Positions 8,500 to 17,554 of a stretch of DNA of 64,000 nucleotides are shown piece after piece. The stretch comes from Georgenia subflava (GTDB lineage: Bacteria > Actinomycetota > Actinomycetes > Actinomycetales > Actinomycetaceae): assembly GCF_009193155.1 (NCBI RefSeq), contig NZ_VUKD01000004.1, forward strand, positions 62,001 through 126,000, in the 5' to 3' direction. A model generated the notes under the pieces. It was given only the letters and a program-made list of their open reading frames with translations. It was not told where the DNA came from and made no database searches. The first letter of the stretch is position 1. Each line of letters starts with the position of its first letter. The position numbers and the translations under genes are program-made.

Positions 8500-8733
8500 C
8501 CACGCGCGCCGAGCGACACGTTCTGCACCGTCCCACGCCAGATTCGACGACCAGAAGGTGCCACTCGGTGGTGCCGCGCGCCGAGCGACACGTTCTGCGC
8601 CGTCTGGCGCCTGATCCGACGACCAGGAGGTGTCACTCGGTGGACTCGCGTCGCCGAATGACACGTTCTGCGCCGTCTGGTGTCACGGTCGGCGACCGGT
8701 TCGTGCCAGTCGGCGGTGCCGGACGCCCGGCTC
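8500..8733. repeat. 72-base direct repeat, 2.5 copies, 3' of ectD
   Basis: The block gacacgttctgc recurs at about 8515, 8587 and 8659, a 72-base period, with surrounding sequence conserved (cgacgaccag-aggtg, actcggtgg). The period is a multiple of three, so one minus-strand frame reads as two 24-residue repeats, but there is no credible start or homology. I treat the stretch as non-coding. Confidence 0.65.
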
Positions 8734-9639
8734 TCAGGCCAGCGGGGTGGTGTCCCGGTTGGCGATGTAGCCGGGGCGCGGCGCTGCCGCACCGTAGGGC
8801 TCATCGAGAGCGTTCTCGACGCTGTTGAACACCAGGAAGATGTTCGAGCGCGGGAACGGCGTGATGTTGTTCCCGGAGCCGTGCATGATGTTCGAGTCGA
8901 ACCACAGAGCCGAGCCGGCCGGGCCGGTGAACTGGTCGATGCCGTGGGTGTGTGCGAGCCCGGTGACGGCTTCCTCCGTGGGCACGCCGATCTCCTGCGC
9001 CTTGAGCGAGGACCGGTAGTTGTCCTCCGGCGTCGCCCCGATACCCGGCACGAACGTGCGGTGCGAGCCCGGCATGACCATCAGGCCGCCGTTGAACGGG
9101 TAGTTCTCCGTCAGGGCGATCGAGCAGCTCACTGCCCGCGGGAGCGCCATACCGTCCTCGGCGTGCCAGGTCTCGAAGTCCGAGTGCCAGTAGAAGCCGG
9201 TGCCCTTGAAGCCCGGCATGTAGTTCACCCGCGTCTGGTGCAGGTAGACGTCCGAGCCGAGGAGCTGGCGGGCGCGGCCCAAGACCCTCGGGTCGCGGGT
9301 GAGCGCGTCGATGACCGCGGAGAAGCGCTGGACCTCGAAGATCGAGCGCACCTCGCCGGACGCGGCCTCGGTCACGACGCGTTCGTCGGCGCGGAGGGTC
9401 TCGTCACCGGCGAGCCGGGTGAGCTCGTCGCTGAAGGTTGCGACCTCCTCGTCCGAGACGAAGTCCTCCAGGATGGTGAAGCCGCGCAGCTCGTGCGCCG
9501 CGAGTTCCTCGGCGCCGAACGGGCCGTCGGACGGCGCCCCCCACACGGTGGGGTGCTCGCGCGCCGTCGGGCCACCTGCGGCGGCCTCGCGGGTGGGGTA
9601 CAGGTCCTGCCGTCGCTGTGCTTGATCGGTGGTCGTCAC
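8734..9639 (-). CDS. ectD: Ectoine hydroxylase
   Basis: This 301-residue Fe(II)/2-oxoglutarate dioxygenase hydroxylates ectoine to 5-hydroxyectoine in the cytoplasm. The signature region is clear: FYWHSDFETWHAEDGM contains the HxD metal ligands, and MHGSGNN near the C-terminus supplies the distal His; the downstream Arg-Ser (PRSN) fits the 2-oxoglutarate site. Length matches characterised EctD (about 295-310). It is transcribed in the same direction as ectABC but separated from ectC by a perfect hairpin and about 380 bases, so it probably has its own promoter or is attenuated. A purine-rich RBS (gaaggagaac) precedes the start. Confidence 0.97.
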   Translation of the reverse strand: MTTTDQAQRRQDLYPTREAAAGGPTAREHPTVWGAPSDGPFGAEELAAHELRGFTILEDFVSDEEVATFSDELTRLAGDETLRADERVVTEAASGEVRSIFEVQRFSAVIDALTRDPRVLGRARQLLGSDVYLHQTRVNYMPGFKGTGFYWHSDFETWHAEDGMALPRAVSCSIALTENYPFNGGLMVMPGSHRTFVPGIGATPEDNYRSSLKAQEIGVPTEEAVTGLAHTHGIDQFTGPAGSALWFDSNIMHGSGNNITPFPRSNIFLVFNSVENALDEPYGAAAPRPGYIANRDTTPLA

Positions 9640-9880
9640 TGTTCTCCTTCTGCTAGTCGTTCATCGGTCGGTCTGTGCTCCGCAGCGGCAGCGTCCCGTG
9701 GCCGGCGGTCGCCCCACGGCGGCAGTCCCTCGCGGCCGGGGTTGACTCGTGGCCGGGGGTCGCCTAGCGGCCTGCGGTGGCTTTGCGGCCTGCGGTGGCC
9801 TTGCGGCTTGCGGCTTGCGGTCGCGTCACGGCCGCGGTCGCCCACGGCCGGGGGTCGTCGTCTCTGGACCGGAGAGGATC

Positions 9881-9934
9881 CATCGGCATCCGCATCGGCA
9901 TCCGCATCCGCATCGGCATCGGCATCGGCATCTG
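9881..9934. repeat. Hexanucleotide microsatellite (catcgg/catccg, nine units)
   Basis: Nine consecutive six-base units alternate between catcgg and catccg, ending with catctg. The tract sits in the ectC-ectD spacer, about 240 bases before the ectD start. Its length could vary by slipped-strand replication. Confidence 0.85.
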
Positions 9935-9981
9935 CTGGGCCGCCGAGGTGCTGTCGGGTCTGCGGTGCCCGGGTACGGCGA

Positions 9982-10012
9982 TGCCCGGGCCGCCGGAGGG
10001 GCGGCCCGGGCA
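9982..10012 (-). terminator. Hairpin terminator 3' of ectC
   Basis: Two perfectly complementary 13-base arms (tgcccgggccgcc and ggcggcccgggca) flank a five-base loop starting 9 bases after the ectC stop. It would end the ectABC transcript or attenuate read-through into ectD. Confidence 0.8.
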
Positions 10013-10020
10013 GGGGCGGG

Positions 10021-10413
10021 TCAGGAGGCCTCGGTGATGAGGGGGTACACGCCGTTCTCGTCGTGCACCTCACGGCCGGTCACCGGCGGGTTGAAGACGC
10101 ACACGGTGCGCATCTGGGTGCGGGGACGCACCTCGTGCTTGTCATGCTTGTCGAGCAGGTAGAGCGAGCCCGGCGCGAGCTCGTGCACCTCGCCGGTGGC
10201 GACGTCGGTGATGGTTCCCTCGCCCTCCACGACGAACACCGCCTCGATGTGGTTGGCGTACCAGAACTCGTTCACGGTGCCGGCGTAGAGGGTGGTCTCG
10301 TGGACCGAGAAGCCCACGCCCTCCTTGGCCAGGACGATCCGCTTGGAGCGCCAGTTCTCGGTCTTGATGTCCGCATCGGTGTCGGTGATCTCGTCGATGC
10401 TGCGCACGATCAT
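10021..10413 (-). CDS. ectC: L-ectoine synthase
   Basis: This 130-residue cupin cyclises N-gamma-acetyl-diaminobutyrate to ectoine, the last step of ectoine synthesis. The sequence starts [16 protein letters not shown] and has [16 protein letters not shown], then the cupin core [16 protein letters not shown] and [14 protein letters not shown], all typical EctC blocks including the metal-site residues (Glu of HIEAV, Tyr and His of the second motif). Length matches the family (about 130). It lies 109 bases downstream of ectB with a clear gaggag RBS and is followed by a perfect hairpin. Confidence 0.97.
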   Translation of the reverse strand: MIVRSIDEITDTDADIKTENWRSKRIVLAKEGVGFSVHETTLYAGTVNEFWYANHIEAVFVVEGEGTITDVATGEVHELAPGSLYLLDKHDKHEVRPRTQMRTVCVFNPPVTGREVHDENGVYPLITEAS

Positions 10414-10522
10414 GTGGTGGGTGTCTCCTCGTCGGGGGTGTGGGTGTAGGGGTGGGGCGGGGTGCAGGCTCCGGGCTACGGAGGCGCGGACCGGTGCCGC
10501 GCCGTGCCGTGTCCGTGCCGGG

Positions 10523-11779
10523 TCAGGAACGGGTCAGGACGGCGGCGACGGCCTTCTCGATGATCGACAGACCGCGGTCGAGCTCGGAGTCGGTGATCGT
10601 CAGCGCGGGCAGCAGCTTGATCACCTCGTCGTCGGGACCCGAGGTCTCGACCAGCAGCCCACGCTCGAAGGCCTCGGCGGTGACCTGCCCGGCGATCTCA
10701 CCCGAGGGCATCTCGAGTCCACGGGCGAGGCCGCGTCCCTTGGCGACCAGGTGGTGCTCGGGGTAGCGCGCCACCAGCGCGTTGAACCGGGCCTCGATGG
10801 CAAGGCCCTTGGTGACGGTCGAGCGCTCGAGGGCGTCGTCGGACCAGTAGGTGCGGATCGCCTCGGTCGCCGTCACGAACGCCGGGTTGAACCCGCGGAA
10901 GGTGCCGTTGTGCTCGCCGGGCTCCCAGATGTCGAGCTCGGGCTTCACGAGCGTCAGCGCCATCGGCAGGCCGTAGCCGCTGATCGACTTGGACAGGCAG
11001 ACGATGTCCGGGACGATGCCGGCCTCCTCGAAGCTGAAGAAGCCCCCGGTACGGCCGCAGCCCATCTGGATGTCGTCGAGGATCAGCAGGATGCCGTGCT
11101 TCTTGCACAGCGCGGACAGGCCACGCAGCCACTCGGCCCGGGCGGTGTTGATCCCGCCCTCGCCCTGGACGGACTCCACGATCACCGCTGCGGGCTCGTT
11201 CAGGCCGCCGCCGGCGTCCTCGAGCAGGCGCTCGAGGTAGAGGAAGTCCGGGACGTCGCCGTCGAAGTAGTCGTCGTAGGGCATCGGGGTGGCGTGCACG
11301 AGGGGGATGCCCGCGCCACCGCGCTTCATGGCGTTGCCGGTCACCGACAGCGCGCCGAGGGTCATGCCGTGGAAGGCGTTGGTGAAGTTGACGACCGACT
11401 CGCGGCCGGTGACCTTCCGGGCGAGCTTCAGCGCGGCCTCGACGGCGTTGGCCCCGCCCGGCCCCGGGAACACGACCTTGTAGTCGAGGTCGCGCGGCTG
11501 GAGGATGTGCGAGGAGAAGGTCCTCAGGAACTCCTCGCGCGCCGTGGTGAACATGTCCAGCGAGTGCACCACGCGGTCGTCGCGGAGGTAGTCGAGAAGC
11601 ACATTCTTCAGGACCGCGTTGTTGTGGCCGTAGTTGAGGGCGCCGGCACCGGCGAAGAAGTCGAGATAGGCCTTGCCGTCGTGGTCGTACATCGTGGAGC
11701 CGACCGCACGGTCGAACACCGTGGGCCAGGAGCGGGAATAGCTACGGACCTCTGACTCGAGATCGGTCAGCGTGGTCAT
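10523..11779 (-). CDS. ectB: Diaminobutyrate--2-oxoglutarate transaminase
   Basis: This 418-residue class-III PLP aminotransferase converts aspartate semialdehyde and glutamate to L-2,4-diaminobutyrate, the first step of the ectoine branch. Visible motifs are [44 protein letters not shown] (the PLP-pyridine Asp) and [12 protein letters not shown] with the Schiff-base Lys. The start [16 protein letters not shown] fits EctB proteins and has an aaggga RBS; an in-frame extension upstream is Pro/Arg-rich and was rejected. An unusual hairpin lies between this gene and ectA. Confidence 0.97.
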   Translation of the reverse strand: MTTLTDLESEVRSYSRSWPTVFDRAVGSTMYDHDGKAYLDFFAGAGALNYGHNNAVLKNVLLDYLRDDRVVHSLDMFTTAREEFLRTFSSHILQPRDLDYKVVFPGPGGANAVEAALKLARKVTGRESVVNFTNAFHGMTLGALSVTGNAMKRGGAGIPLVHATPMPYDDYFDGDVPDFLYLERLLEDAGGGLNEPAAVIVESVQGEGGINTARAEWLRGLSALCKKHGILLILDDIQMGCGRTGGFFSFEEAGIVPDIVCLSKSISGYGLPMALTLVKPELDIWEPGEHNGTFRGFNPAFVTATEAIRTYWSDDALERSTVTKGLAIEARFNALVARYPEHHLVAKGRGLARGLEMPSGEIAGQVTAEAFERGLLVETSGPDDEVIKLLPALTITDSELDRGLSIIEKAVAAVLTRS

Positions 11780-11839
11780 CTGGGGATTTCCCTTCACATG
11801 GATCTTCCCCGCCGGGGTGCGGCGGGGTGGCGCAGCGGG

Positions 11840-11878
11840 GACGCCCGCAGGGCGCGCCAAGGACCTGCCCTGCGGGCG
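11840..11878 (-). terminator. Perfect hairpin between ectA and ectB
   Basis: Two complementary 13-base arms (acgcccgcagggc and gccctgcgggcgt) flank a 13-base loop. A second G/C block pair, ccccgcc/ggcgggg, lies between it and ectB. The structure sits inside what is normally one operon and could be an attenuator, an RNA-processing or stability element, or a real terminator with ectB transcribed separately. Confidence 0.65.
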
Positions 11879-11905
11879 TGGGTGCACGCTCTCGGCGTGC
11901 GGGTG

Positions 11906-12463
11906 TCAGTTTGGGGACGGGAGGTCGATCGGACCGATCGAGTAGAGGACTTCGCCGGCGTGGTCGTCGGGGAAGTGGGCCGCGCTGAACAGCTCGGCGG
12001 TCTCGACGTCGGCGTCGCCCCAGCGCCGCGCGAAGCTGCGGAAGAGCTGCTGGGAGGCGGTGTTGTCCTCGGTGATGGTCGTCTCGACGTGGCGGACCGG
12101 CACGTCGGAGGCGGCCAGGTCCTGCACGAGGTCGTCGAGCATGCGGCTGGCGAGCTGCCTGCCGCGTGCGCTCTCGTCCACGGCGACCTGCCAGACGAAG
12201 AGGGTCTCGGGGTTCTCCGGACGGCGGTAGCCCAGGAGGAATCCGGCGGGCTCGCCGTTGGCGTAGGCCAGCCGGCAGGTGTCCGGGAAATCCCGGCAGT
12301 ACAGCAGGTAGGCGTACGAAGAATTCAGGTCCAAAGAGGTGGATCGCCAGGCGATCCGCCACATCTCCCCGCCGTCGGCGGTGGAAGGACGCTGAATACG
12401 AACGTCGTTGATCGGGTGGGCTCGGGGTATTTCCGTTGTGACCGGCATACGGCACGCCACCAT
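11906..12463 (-). CDS. ectA: Diaminobutyrate acetyltransferase
   Basis: This GNAT enzyme of about 180 residues acetylates the gamma-amino group of L-2,4-diaminobutyrate with acetyl-CoA. The family features are VRIQRPSTADGGEMWRIA at the N-terminus, LNSSYAYLLYCRDF, ESARGRQLASRMLDDL (the acetyl-CoA pyrophosphate loop; the classical Q/RxxGxG/A is RGRQLA) and the C-terminal VETTITEDNTASQQLFRSFA. Two in-frame ATGs, five codons apart, could be the start; neither has a strong RBS and the longer is given. It heads the leftward ect cluster, and the upstream spacer must carry the osmotic promoter. Confidence 0.93.
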   Translation of the reverse strand: MVACRMPVTTEIPRAHPINDVRIQRPSTADGGEMWRIAWRSTSLDLNSSYAYLLYCRDFPDTCRLAYANGEPAGFLLGYRRPENPETLFVWQVAVDESARGRQLASRMLDDLVQDLAASDVPVRHVETTITEDNTASQQLFRSFARRWGDADVETAELFSAAHFPDDHAGEVLYSIGPIDLPSPN

Positions 12464-12859
12464 AACGAGATCCGACGTCGTCCGAAACCGCTTCTACCGT
12501 TTCCCGCGCCCACGGACGCTCCGCCTCCCGGGGGTCCCGCCGACAGTTATCGGTGCCAGGTCAGCGGAAGGTCGTGGTGCGCATCCGTCGACTTCGCGGA
12601 CCGAAATCGCGTCCGTATCGTGAGACGTGCGAGTGTCGGCGTACTACGGACGAACCGGCATGCCGCGGACGGGCCGGTGTGCCGGGATGCGCTGGTGTGC
12701 CGGGATGAGCCGGTGTGCCCGGACGCCGCCGTGCCCCGATGGACCGGCCTACCCGGACGAGCCAGGGTCGCCCGGACGAGCCGACGTGCCGCGCACGAAC
12801 CGGCGGCGCTGCGCCCGAACCGGCGGCGCTGCGCCCGAACCGGCATAGGGTCACAACCG
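12464..12859. other. ectA/ABC-ATPase divergent spacer with two short tandem repeats
   Basis: This divergent intergenic region should hold the promoters of ectA and of the ABC operon. The part next to ectA is relatively less GC-rich. The rest contains an 18-base repeat (ggtgtgccgggatg core at 12676, 12694 and a diverged copy at 12712) and a 20-base repeat (cgaaccggcggcgctgcgcc at 12796 and 12816 plus a partial copy) that ends 15 bases before the ATPase start. I could not fix a sigma-70-type promoter. Confidence 0.7.
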
Positions 12860-13579
12860 ATGCCCGTACCCGCCCGTCCCGGGACCCGACCGACGCCCGA
12901 CACCGACGCGCTCGTGCGCGCCCGGGAGCTCCGGGTCGGGTACGACCTGCCCGTGTGCGCACCGGTCGACCTGACCGTGCACGCCGGCGAGGTTCTCGCC
13001 GTGATCGGCGCCAACGGCACCGGCAAGTCCACCCTGCTGCGCACCGTCGTCGGGCAGCTCGAGCCGCTCGGCGGACGGCTGGAGCTGCTCGGCGCCCCGC
13101 CCGACGAGCGCTCGGCCCAGGTGCGCTCCACCGTCGCGCAGGACCTCGGTGACGACGCGTTCTTCCCGGCCCTGACCGTGCGTGAGCATCTTCTGCTCAC
13201 CTGCTACGGCCACGGCGTGCCCGCCCCGGGCGAGGTGGTCGAGGAGCTGGTCGAGGAGTTCGGCCTCGTCTCCCGTGCCGACGCACTGCCCTCCGCGCTG
13301 TCGTCGGGGCAGCGTCGGCGGCTGCTGCTCGCGGCCGCACTGGCCAGGCCCCGGTCGCTGCTCGTGCTCGACGAGCCGGAGCAGCGCCTCGACGCCGGCA
13401 TGCGCAACCACCTGACCGAGCGGCTCGTGGAGGAGCGGGAGGCCGGCGGCGCCGTCCTGCTGGCAACGCACGATCCCGCCGTCGTCGCCGGTGCAGCCAC
13501 CGCGGTGCTGCTCATCGGCGAGGACCAGGTGCAACCGCTGGACCCGGCGGCCGGGGCGGCCGCCATCGACGCCCTGTGA
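12860..13579 (+). CDS. ABC transporter ATP-binding protein
   Basis: This 239-residue nucleotide-binding subunit has Walker A GANGTGKST near residue 54, a Q-loop in VAQDLGDD, a degenerate signature LSSGQRRRLLLAA, Walker B LLVLDEPEQRLD and the switch His in LLATHDP. The family drives substrate export or import by an associated membrane subunit; here the partner is the following DUF6297 gene, whose GTG start overlaps the stop codon. A weak RBS (aggg) lies 9 bases before the ATG. It stands apart from the osmolyte genes by direction, so no functional link to ectoine should be assumed. Confidence 0.9.
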   Translation: MPVPARPGTRPTPDTDALVRARELRVGYDLPVCAPVDLTVHAGEVLAVIGANGTGKSTLLRTVVGQLEPLGGRLELLGAPPDERSAQVRSTVAQDLGDDAFFPALTVREHLLLTCYGHGVPAPGEVVEELVEEFGLVSRADALPSALSSGQRRRLLLAAALARPRSLLVLDEPEQRLDAGMRNHLTERLVEEREAGGAVLLATHDPAVVAGAATAVLLIGEDQVQPLDPAAGAAAIDAL

Positions 13580-15195
13580 GCCCGCTGCCCACCGGGCGCG
13601 CCGTGCGCCGGTGGACCCGCCGCCGCACCAACCTGCGGTCGCGTGCCGGCCTCGGCGAGGTGCTGTCCGACGTCTACATCGCGGCCATGATCGTCGCGAT
13701 GTACACCGCGATGGTGCTGTCGGTGACGGCGTCGCTCGGCGCCGGCCTGGCCGAGGCGCCGGCGGTCGGGGGCGGGTTCGTGCTCGCACCTGGCTGGTTG
13801 GCCGTGCTCGCCGGCGTCGCGGTCCTGGCGGGCGTCGTCGCCCTGGCGGCGCGGATCGGACCGGTCGCGCTGGCACCGCCGGAGGCACGGTGGTGGCTGA
13901 CGTTGCCGACCGACCGGTGCACCCTGCTGCGGCCGGTCGCCGTACGGTGGCCGGCGCTCGCCACGGTGCCCGGCGGCGCCGTCGCCGCGGGTGTGGTGCT
14001 CGTCCTTGAGCCTGGTACGCGGGCGGGGGAGACGGTCGCCGCGGTGGTTCTCGGCGCCGCGCTCGCGGCTGCCGGCGTCGTCATCGCGGGACTCAGCCAG
14101 GCCTCTCTGCGGTGGCACCGTCGCGTGCGGATCGGGGCAGACGTCGCCGTCGCCGCCGTACCCGTGCTCGGGATCGTCCTCGCGGCCGCCGCGCCGGCGG
14201 CCCCGGCGCTGCCGACAACCGTGCTGCCGGCCGCGGTGGTGGCCGTGCTGCTCGCCTCGCTGCTCGCCGTCGTGCTCGACCGCGGGCTCGGCCGGCTGCA
14301 CGGCACCAGCCTGCGTGAGCGCGGCGCCGTCGCCGGAGAGGCGCTCGGGGCGGTGCTCTCGCTGGACACCCGCGCACTCGGGCGCGCCCTGACCGAGGCC
14401 ACCCAGCGGGCCGCGCGTCCGCGCTCGTCCGACCTCCGGTGGCTCGGCCGGGTGCCGCGCCGCTGGGCTCCCCACGTCGCGCTCGTCGCCGCCGACGCGA
14501 TGCTCCTGGCACGCAGCCGCCGCCACCTCGTCCAGTTGCTCGCGGCCGGGTGCCTGCCCGCGCTCGCGCTGACGGTGCCGCAGCCGGTCCCGGTGGTGAC
14601 CGTGGTGCTGCTGGTGGTCGGCGCCTACGTCGCTGCGCTCGCCACGGCCGACGGCGCCCGGCGCGCCCACGTCGCACCGGTCCTCGATGCGTTGCTGCCG
14701 CTCGGTCAGCGGCAGGTCCGGCGGCTGCGCCTGGTGGCCCCGACCGCCGTGCTCGTCGTGTGGTCGCTGGGGGTCTTCGCCGTCGTCGGCTGGCGCTCCG
14801 GTGAGGTCGGCGGGTGGCTGGCCCTCGGTGCGCTGACGGCTCCGGTGTGGGCGGCCGCGGCCGTGCGGGCCGCATACCGGCCGCTGCCCGACTTCTCGGG
14901 GCCGCTCGTGCACACCCCCATGGGCGCGATCCCGCCCGGCATGGGCACGGTGTTCCGCAAGGGGCCCGACGTCGTGGCGCTGGGGACCCTCCCGCTGGTG
15001 ATCGCCGTCGTCCTCGGCACGGTGACGCCCGTGCTGCTCGGGGTCCAGGCCGCGCTGACCGCTGTCTCGCTCGTGATCGTCGCGCGGCCGGAGTCACCTG
15101 CGCCCAGGGCCGGGTCGACCAGGTCCCGACGTGCCGGGGACGGGCCTGCCGGGTCTCAGCCGGCCAGCTCGAGCGCCTCGGCGAGCAGCTCGTAG
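13576..15195 (+). CDS. DUF6297 family polytopic membrane protein (ABC partner)
   Basis: This 539-residue protein has about ten hydrophobic segments (e.g. around residues 35-60, 70-95, 130-160, 195-240, 330-380, 395-450 and 470-500) and fits the actinobacterial DUF6297 family that pairs with an ABC ATPase. Translation is coupled to the ATPase by the overlapping GTGA. The last ~30 residues are Ser/Arg/Ala-rich and are read through the 3' end of the convergent LLM gene, a 40-base antisense overlap, so the C-terminus is probably not constrained. Transport substrate unknown. Confidence 0.8.
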   Translation: MSPLPTGRAVRRWTRRRTNLRSRAGLGEVLSDVYIAAMIVAMYTAMVLSVTASLGAGLAEAPAVGGGFVLAPGWLAVLAGVAVLAGVVALAARIGPVALAPPEARWWLTLPTDRCTLLRPVAVRWPALATVPGGAVAAGVVLVLEPGTRAGETVAAVVLGAALAAAGVVIAGLSQASLRWHRRVRIGADVAVAAVPVLGIVLAAAAPAAPALPTTVLPAAVVAVLLASLLAVVLDRGLGRLHGTSLRERGAVAGEALGAVLSLDTRALGRALTEATQRAARPRSSDLRWLGRVPRRWAPHVALVAADAMLLARSRRHLVQLLAAGCLPALALTVPQPVPVVTVVLLVVGAYVAALATADGARRAHVAPVLDALLPLGQRQVRRLRLVAPTAVLVVWSLGVFAVVGWRSGEVGGWLALGALTAPVWAAAAVRAAYRPLPDFSGPLVHTPMGAIPPGMGTVFRKGPDVVALGTLPLVIAVVLGTVTPVLLGVQAALTAVSLVIVARPESPAPRAGSTRSRRAGDGPAGSQPASSSASASSS

Positions 15196-16139
15196 GAACG
15201 GTGGCGCGTGTCGGCGCTCGGGGTGCTCGACGCCACGATGACCTCGTCCGCGTCGGCGTGCGCGACGAACTTCTCCACCTGCTCGCGCAGCGTCGCGGGC
15301 GACCCGACGGCGGAGTAGCGGGTCATGTTGCGGATCTGGTCCCCGGCGGGAGAGGCGAGGATCGCGTCGGCGTCCCGGTCCGGCAGCGGCAGACCGCGAC
15401 GGGTCAGCCGGCCGGCGTTGGCACGCAGGGCGGCGGTGTAGAGCTCGTGGGCCGCGGCGTCGGTGTCGGCGGCGAAGACGTTCATGGCCGCGATGACATG
15501 CGGCTCCGGGTGCCGCTCGGACGGCTGGTACTCGGTGCGGTACGCCCGGACGGCGTCGACCAGCGCGTTGGGGGCGAAGTGCGAGGCGAAGGAGTACGGC
15601 AGCCCGAGCGCGGCGGCGAGCTTCGCGCCGAAGAGCGACGAGCCAAGGATGATCAGCGGTACCTGGGTGCCCGTGCCCGGCGTGGCGCGCACCACGTGGT
15701 CCGGGTCCGCGGGGCCGAGGAGCGCCTGCAGCTCGACGACGTCCTGCGGGAAGCGCTCGGAGTCGCTCGGGTGGCGGCGCAGCGCCTGGAGCATGTGCAT
15801 GTCCCCGCCGGGCGCGCGGCCGAGCCCGAGGTCGATGCGTCCCGGGTAGAGCGTCTCCAGGGTGCCGAACTGCTCCGCGATCACGAGCGGGGAGTGGTTG
15901 GGCAGCATGATCCCGCCGGCGCCGACCCGGATGGTGGAGGTGTGGCCGGCGATGTGGCCGATGAGGACGGCCGTGGCCGAGGAGGCGATCGTCGGCATGT
16001 TGTGGTGCTCGGCGAACCAGTAGCGCCGGTACCCCCACCGCTCGGCGTCCTGGGCGAGCGCCACGGAGGCGTCGAAGGACTCCCGCACGTCACCGTCGCG
16101 GACGGTGGCGAGATCGAGGACGGACACGGGGACGGTCAT
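15156..16139 (-). CDS. LLM class flavin-dependent oxidoreductase (YhbW/MsnO8-like)
   Basis: This 327-residue protein has the bacterial-luciferase TIM-barrel pattern: [13 protein letters not shown] near residue 38, [41 protein letters not shown], then [17 protein letters not shown]. The AEHHN plus LPNHSPL combination marks the YhbW/MsnO8 subgroup of FMN-using, probably single-component monooxygenases; substrates are mostly unknown. It has its own upstream spacer of over 200 bases and is a single-gene unit. Its 3' end overlaps the DUF6297 gene. Confidence 0.88.
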   Translation of the reverse strand: MTVPVSVLDLATVRDGDVRESFDASVALAQDAERWGYRRYWFAEHHNMPTIASSATAVLIGHIAGHTSTIRVGAGGIMLPNHSPLVIAEQFGTLETLYPGRIDLGLGRAPGGDMHMLQALRRHPSDSERFPQDVVELQALLGPADPDHVVRATPGTGTQVPLIILGSSLFGAKLAAALGLPYSFASHFAPNALVDAVRAYRTEYQPSERHPEPHVIAAMNVFAADTDAAAHELYTAALRANAGRLTRRGLPLPDRDADAILASPAGDQIRNMTRYSAVGSPATLREQVEKFVAHADADEVIVASSTPSADTRHRSYELLAEALELAG

Positions 16140-16376
16140 GACTACCTCCGGAAGATGGCGCCCTGCACCGGGCGTGCTGCGCCGTCGTCACCGTACGTCC
16201 CCGGCGCTCGGCGCCGCCAACGGCTCCTGGCCGCTCGGCGCGAGCGATCACGGGCTGCGACCAATCTCACGGCCGGCTCCGCGAATGCCTGTGTCAGCCT
16301 GGAACACGGCAAACGCCTCACGCGTTGATACAGATGTTCGTGCGATTCGGATTCGCACCAGGAGAGGGGGACACCC

Positions 16377-16811
16377 ATGCGCCAGACGCGCAGGAAGTAC
16401 ATCGAGTTCGAGGACGACGACCACGGGGACGTCGTGCGCTACCACCGGCACCCGAACGGCAACGGTCTGGTCGAGACGACCGCTCAGGTGGACCCCACGG
16501 CCTACGTGGACGCGTCCGCCTACGTCGACCCGGGCGCCGTCGTGCACGGTGGGGCCCGCATCGAGGCCGGCGGCTGGGTCGACCGGCACGCCCTGGTCGG
16601 GACGGGTGCGACCGTCGGTAGCGGCGCACACCTCGGCCGCGGGGCCGTGCTCGGCCGTGGCGCGTCCCTGGGACCCCGCGCGAAGGTCGGCGCCCACGCC
16701 CGGATCGGCAGCGGCGTGCGGATCGAGGCCGACCAGGTCGTGGCCCAGGAGGCCGTCATCGGCGAGCTGCCCGGTCGCCGCGGCTCGAACGACGTGGGCG
16801 TCGCCGCGTAG
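16377..16811 (+). CDS. Short left-handed beta-helix (hexapeptide-repeat) protein
   Basis: This 144-residue protein has a charged N-terminus (RRKYIEFEDDDHGD) followed by about 15 hexapeptide repeats of the (I/V/A)GxGA-x type from residue 40 to 130, e.g. GAVVHGGARIEAGG and GSGAHLGRGAVLG. Such repeats fold into a left-handed beta helix and usually form trimers in acyl- and nucleotidyl-transferases or gamma carbonic anhydrases. Here there is no accompanying transferase domain and I do not see the His triad of carbonic anhydrases, so it may be a structural or binding protein. An RBS (ggagaggggg) precedes the ATG, and a hairpin terminator follows, so it is monocistronic. Confidence 0.8.
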   Translation: MRQTRRKYIEFEDDDHGDVVRYHRHPNGNGLVETTAQVDPTAYVDASAYVDPGAVVHGGARIEAGGWVDRHALVGTGATVGSGAHLGRGAVLGRGASLGPRAKVGAHARIGSGVRIEADQVVAQEAVIGELPGRRGSNDVGVAA

Positions 16812-16830
16812 CGGTCCGTCACGCCATGTC

Positions 16831-16861
16831 CGGTGCGGGCACCACTACGGTGCCCGCACCG
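16831..16861 (+). terminator. Hairpin terminator 3' of the hexapeptide-repeat gene
   Basis: Perfect 13-base arms (cggtgcgggcacc and ggtgcccgcaccg) flank a five-base loop, ending 19 bases before the rsmD start. It separates the accessory genes from the conserved rsmD block. Confidence 0.85.
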
Positions 16862-16879
16862 TGTGCGTAGGCTCTTCCG

Positions 16880-17491
16880 GTGACCAGGATCGTGGCCGGC
16901 ACCGCCGGGGGACGCACCCTCCAGGTGCCGCGCACCGGCACGCGCCCCACGTCGGAACGGGTGCGTGAAGCACTCTTCTCACGCCTCGAGCACCTCGACG
17001 TCATCGACGGTGCGCGGGTGCTCGACCTCTACGCGGGCTCCGGGGCGCTCGGTCTCGAGGCGGCCTCCCGCGGTGCCGAGCACGTGACCCTCGTCGAGCA
17101 GGCGAAGGCCGCGGCGGCGCTGTGCCGGCGCAACGCCGCGAGTCTCGGGCTCGGCGGCGTCGACGTGGTGACCGCGCGGGTCGAGACCTACCTCGCCGGT
17201 GCACCCGGCCGGCACGCAGCCCCGGCGCACCTCGTGCTGCTCGACCCTCCGTACGACGTCGCCGAGGAAGGCCTCGCCGCCGTCCTGGCGCTGCTGGCCG
17301 CCCGGGGGAGCGAGGACGCTGCCGAGCCGGCCGTGCCCGGCCCCGCGCCCTGGCTCGACCGGGCCGCCGTCGTCGTCGTCGAGCGGTCGAGGCGCACGCC
17401 GGAACCCACGTGGCCGGAGGGGCTGGCGGCCGTGGACCGGCGCGGCTACGGCGACACGGTCGTGTGGTTCGCCGAGCCGACGGTGTCGTAA
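16880..17491 (+). CDS. rsmD: 16S rRNA (guanine966-N2)-methyltransferase RsmD
   Basis: This 203-residue SAM-dependent methyltransferase modifies G966 of 16S rRNA during 30S assembly. It begins MTRIVAGTAGGRTLQVP, has PTSERVREALFSRL, the SAM-binding motif VLDLYAGSGALGLEAASRGA, and the N-methyltransferase catalytic motif LLDPPYD near residue 124. The GTG start is at the position expected for the family. It is followed by coaD, the near-universal actinobacterial order; normally recG lies directly upstream, but here 8.7 kb of accessory genes intervene. Confidence 0.96.
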   Translation: MTRIVAGTAGGRTLQVPRTGTRPTSERVREALFSRLEHLDVIDGARVLDLYAGSGALGLEAASRGAEHVTLVEQAKAAAALCRRNAASLGLGGVDVVTARVETYLAGAPGRHAAPAHLVLLDPPYDVAEEGLAAVLALLAARGSEDAAEPAVPGPAPWLDRAAVVVVERSRRTPEPTWPEGLAAVDRRGYGDTVVWFAEPTVS

Positions 17492-17554
17492 CGCCATCTG
17501 CGGGGCTCCGGCGGCTACCGTGACAGCCATGGGCCATGCACCGAGGGAGCGCCG

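Larger units (their letters stand above)
9640..10020. other. ectC-ectD spacer without a gene
   Basis: The spacer contains short G/C-rich direct repeats (ggcctgcggtggc and cttgcgg variants at about 9765-9830), a hexanucleotide repeat tract and a terminator-like hairpin next to ectC. No reading frame in it has codon use or a start like its neighbours. An ectD promoter should lie here but I could not identify a convincing -35/-10 pair. Confidence 0.7.

Noticed and set aside
8104-8664. Minus-strand frame with 24-residue repeats between recG and ectD
   Set aside because: It arises from the 72-base and 29-base DNA repeats, overlaps the recG 3' end, and has no RBS or family resemblance.
9640-10073. 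Frame with DADADADAD repeats in the ectC-ectD spacer
   Set aside because: It is produced by the hexanucleotide repeat and has no start signal.
10440-11755. Plus-strand frame across ectB
   Set aside because: Antisense to ectB, which has all PLP-enzyme motifs.
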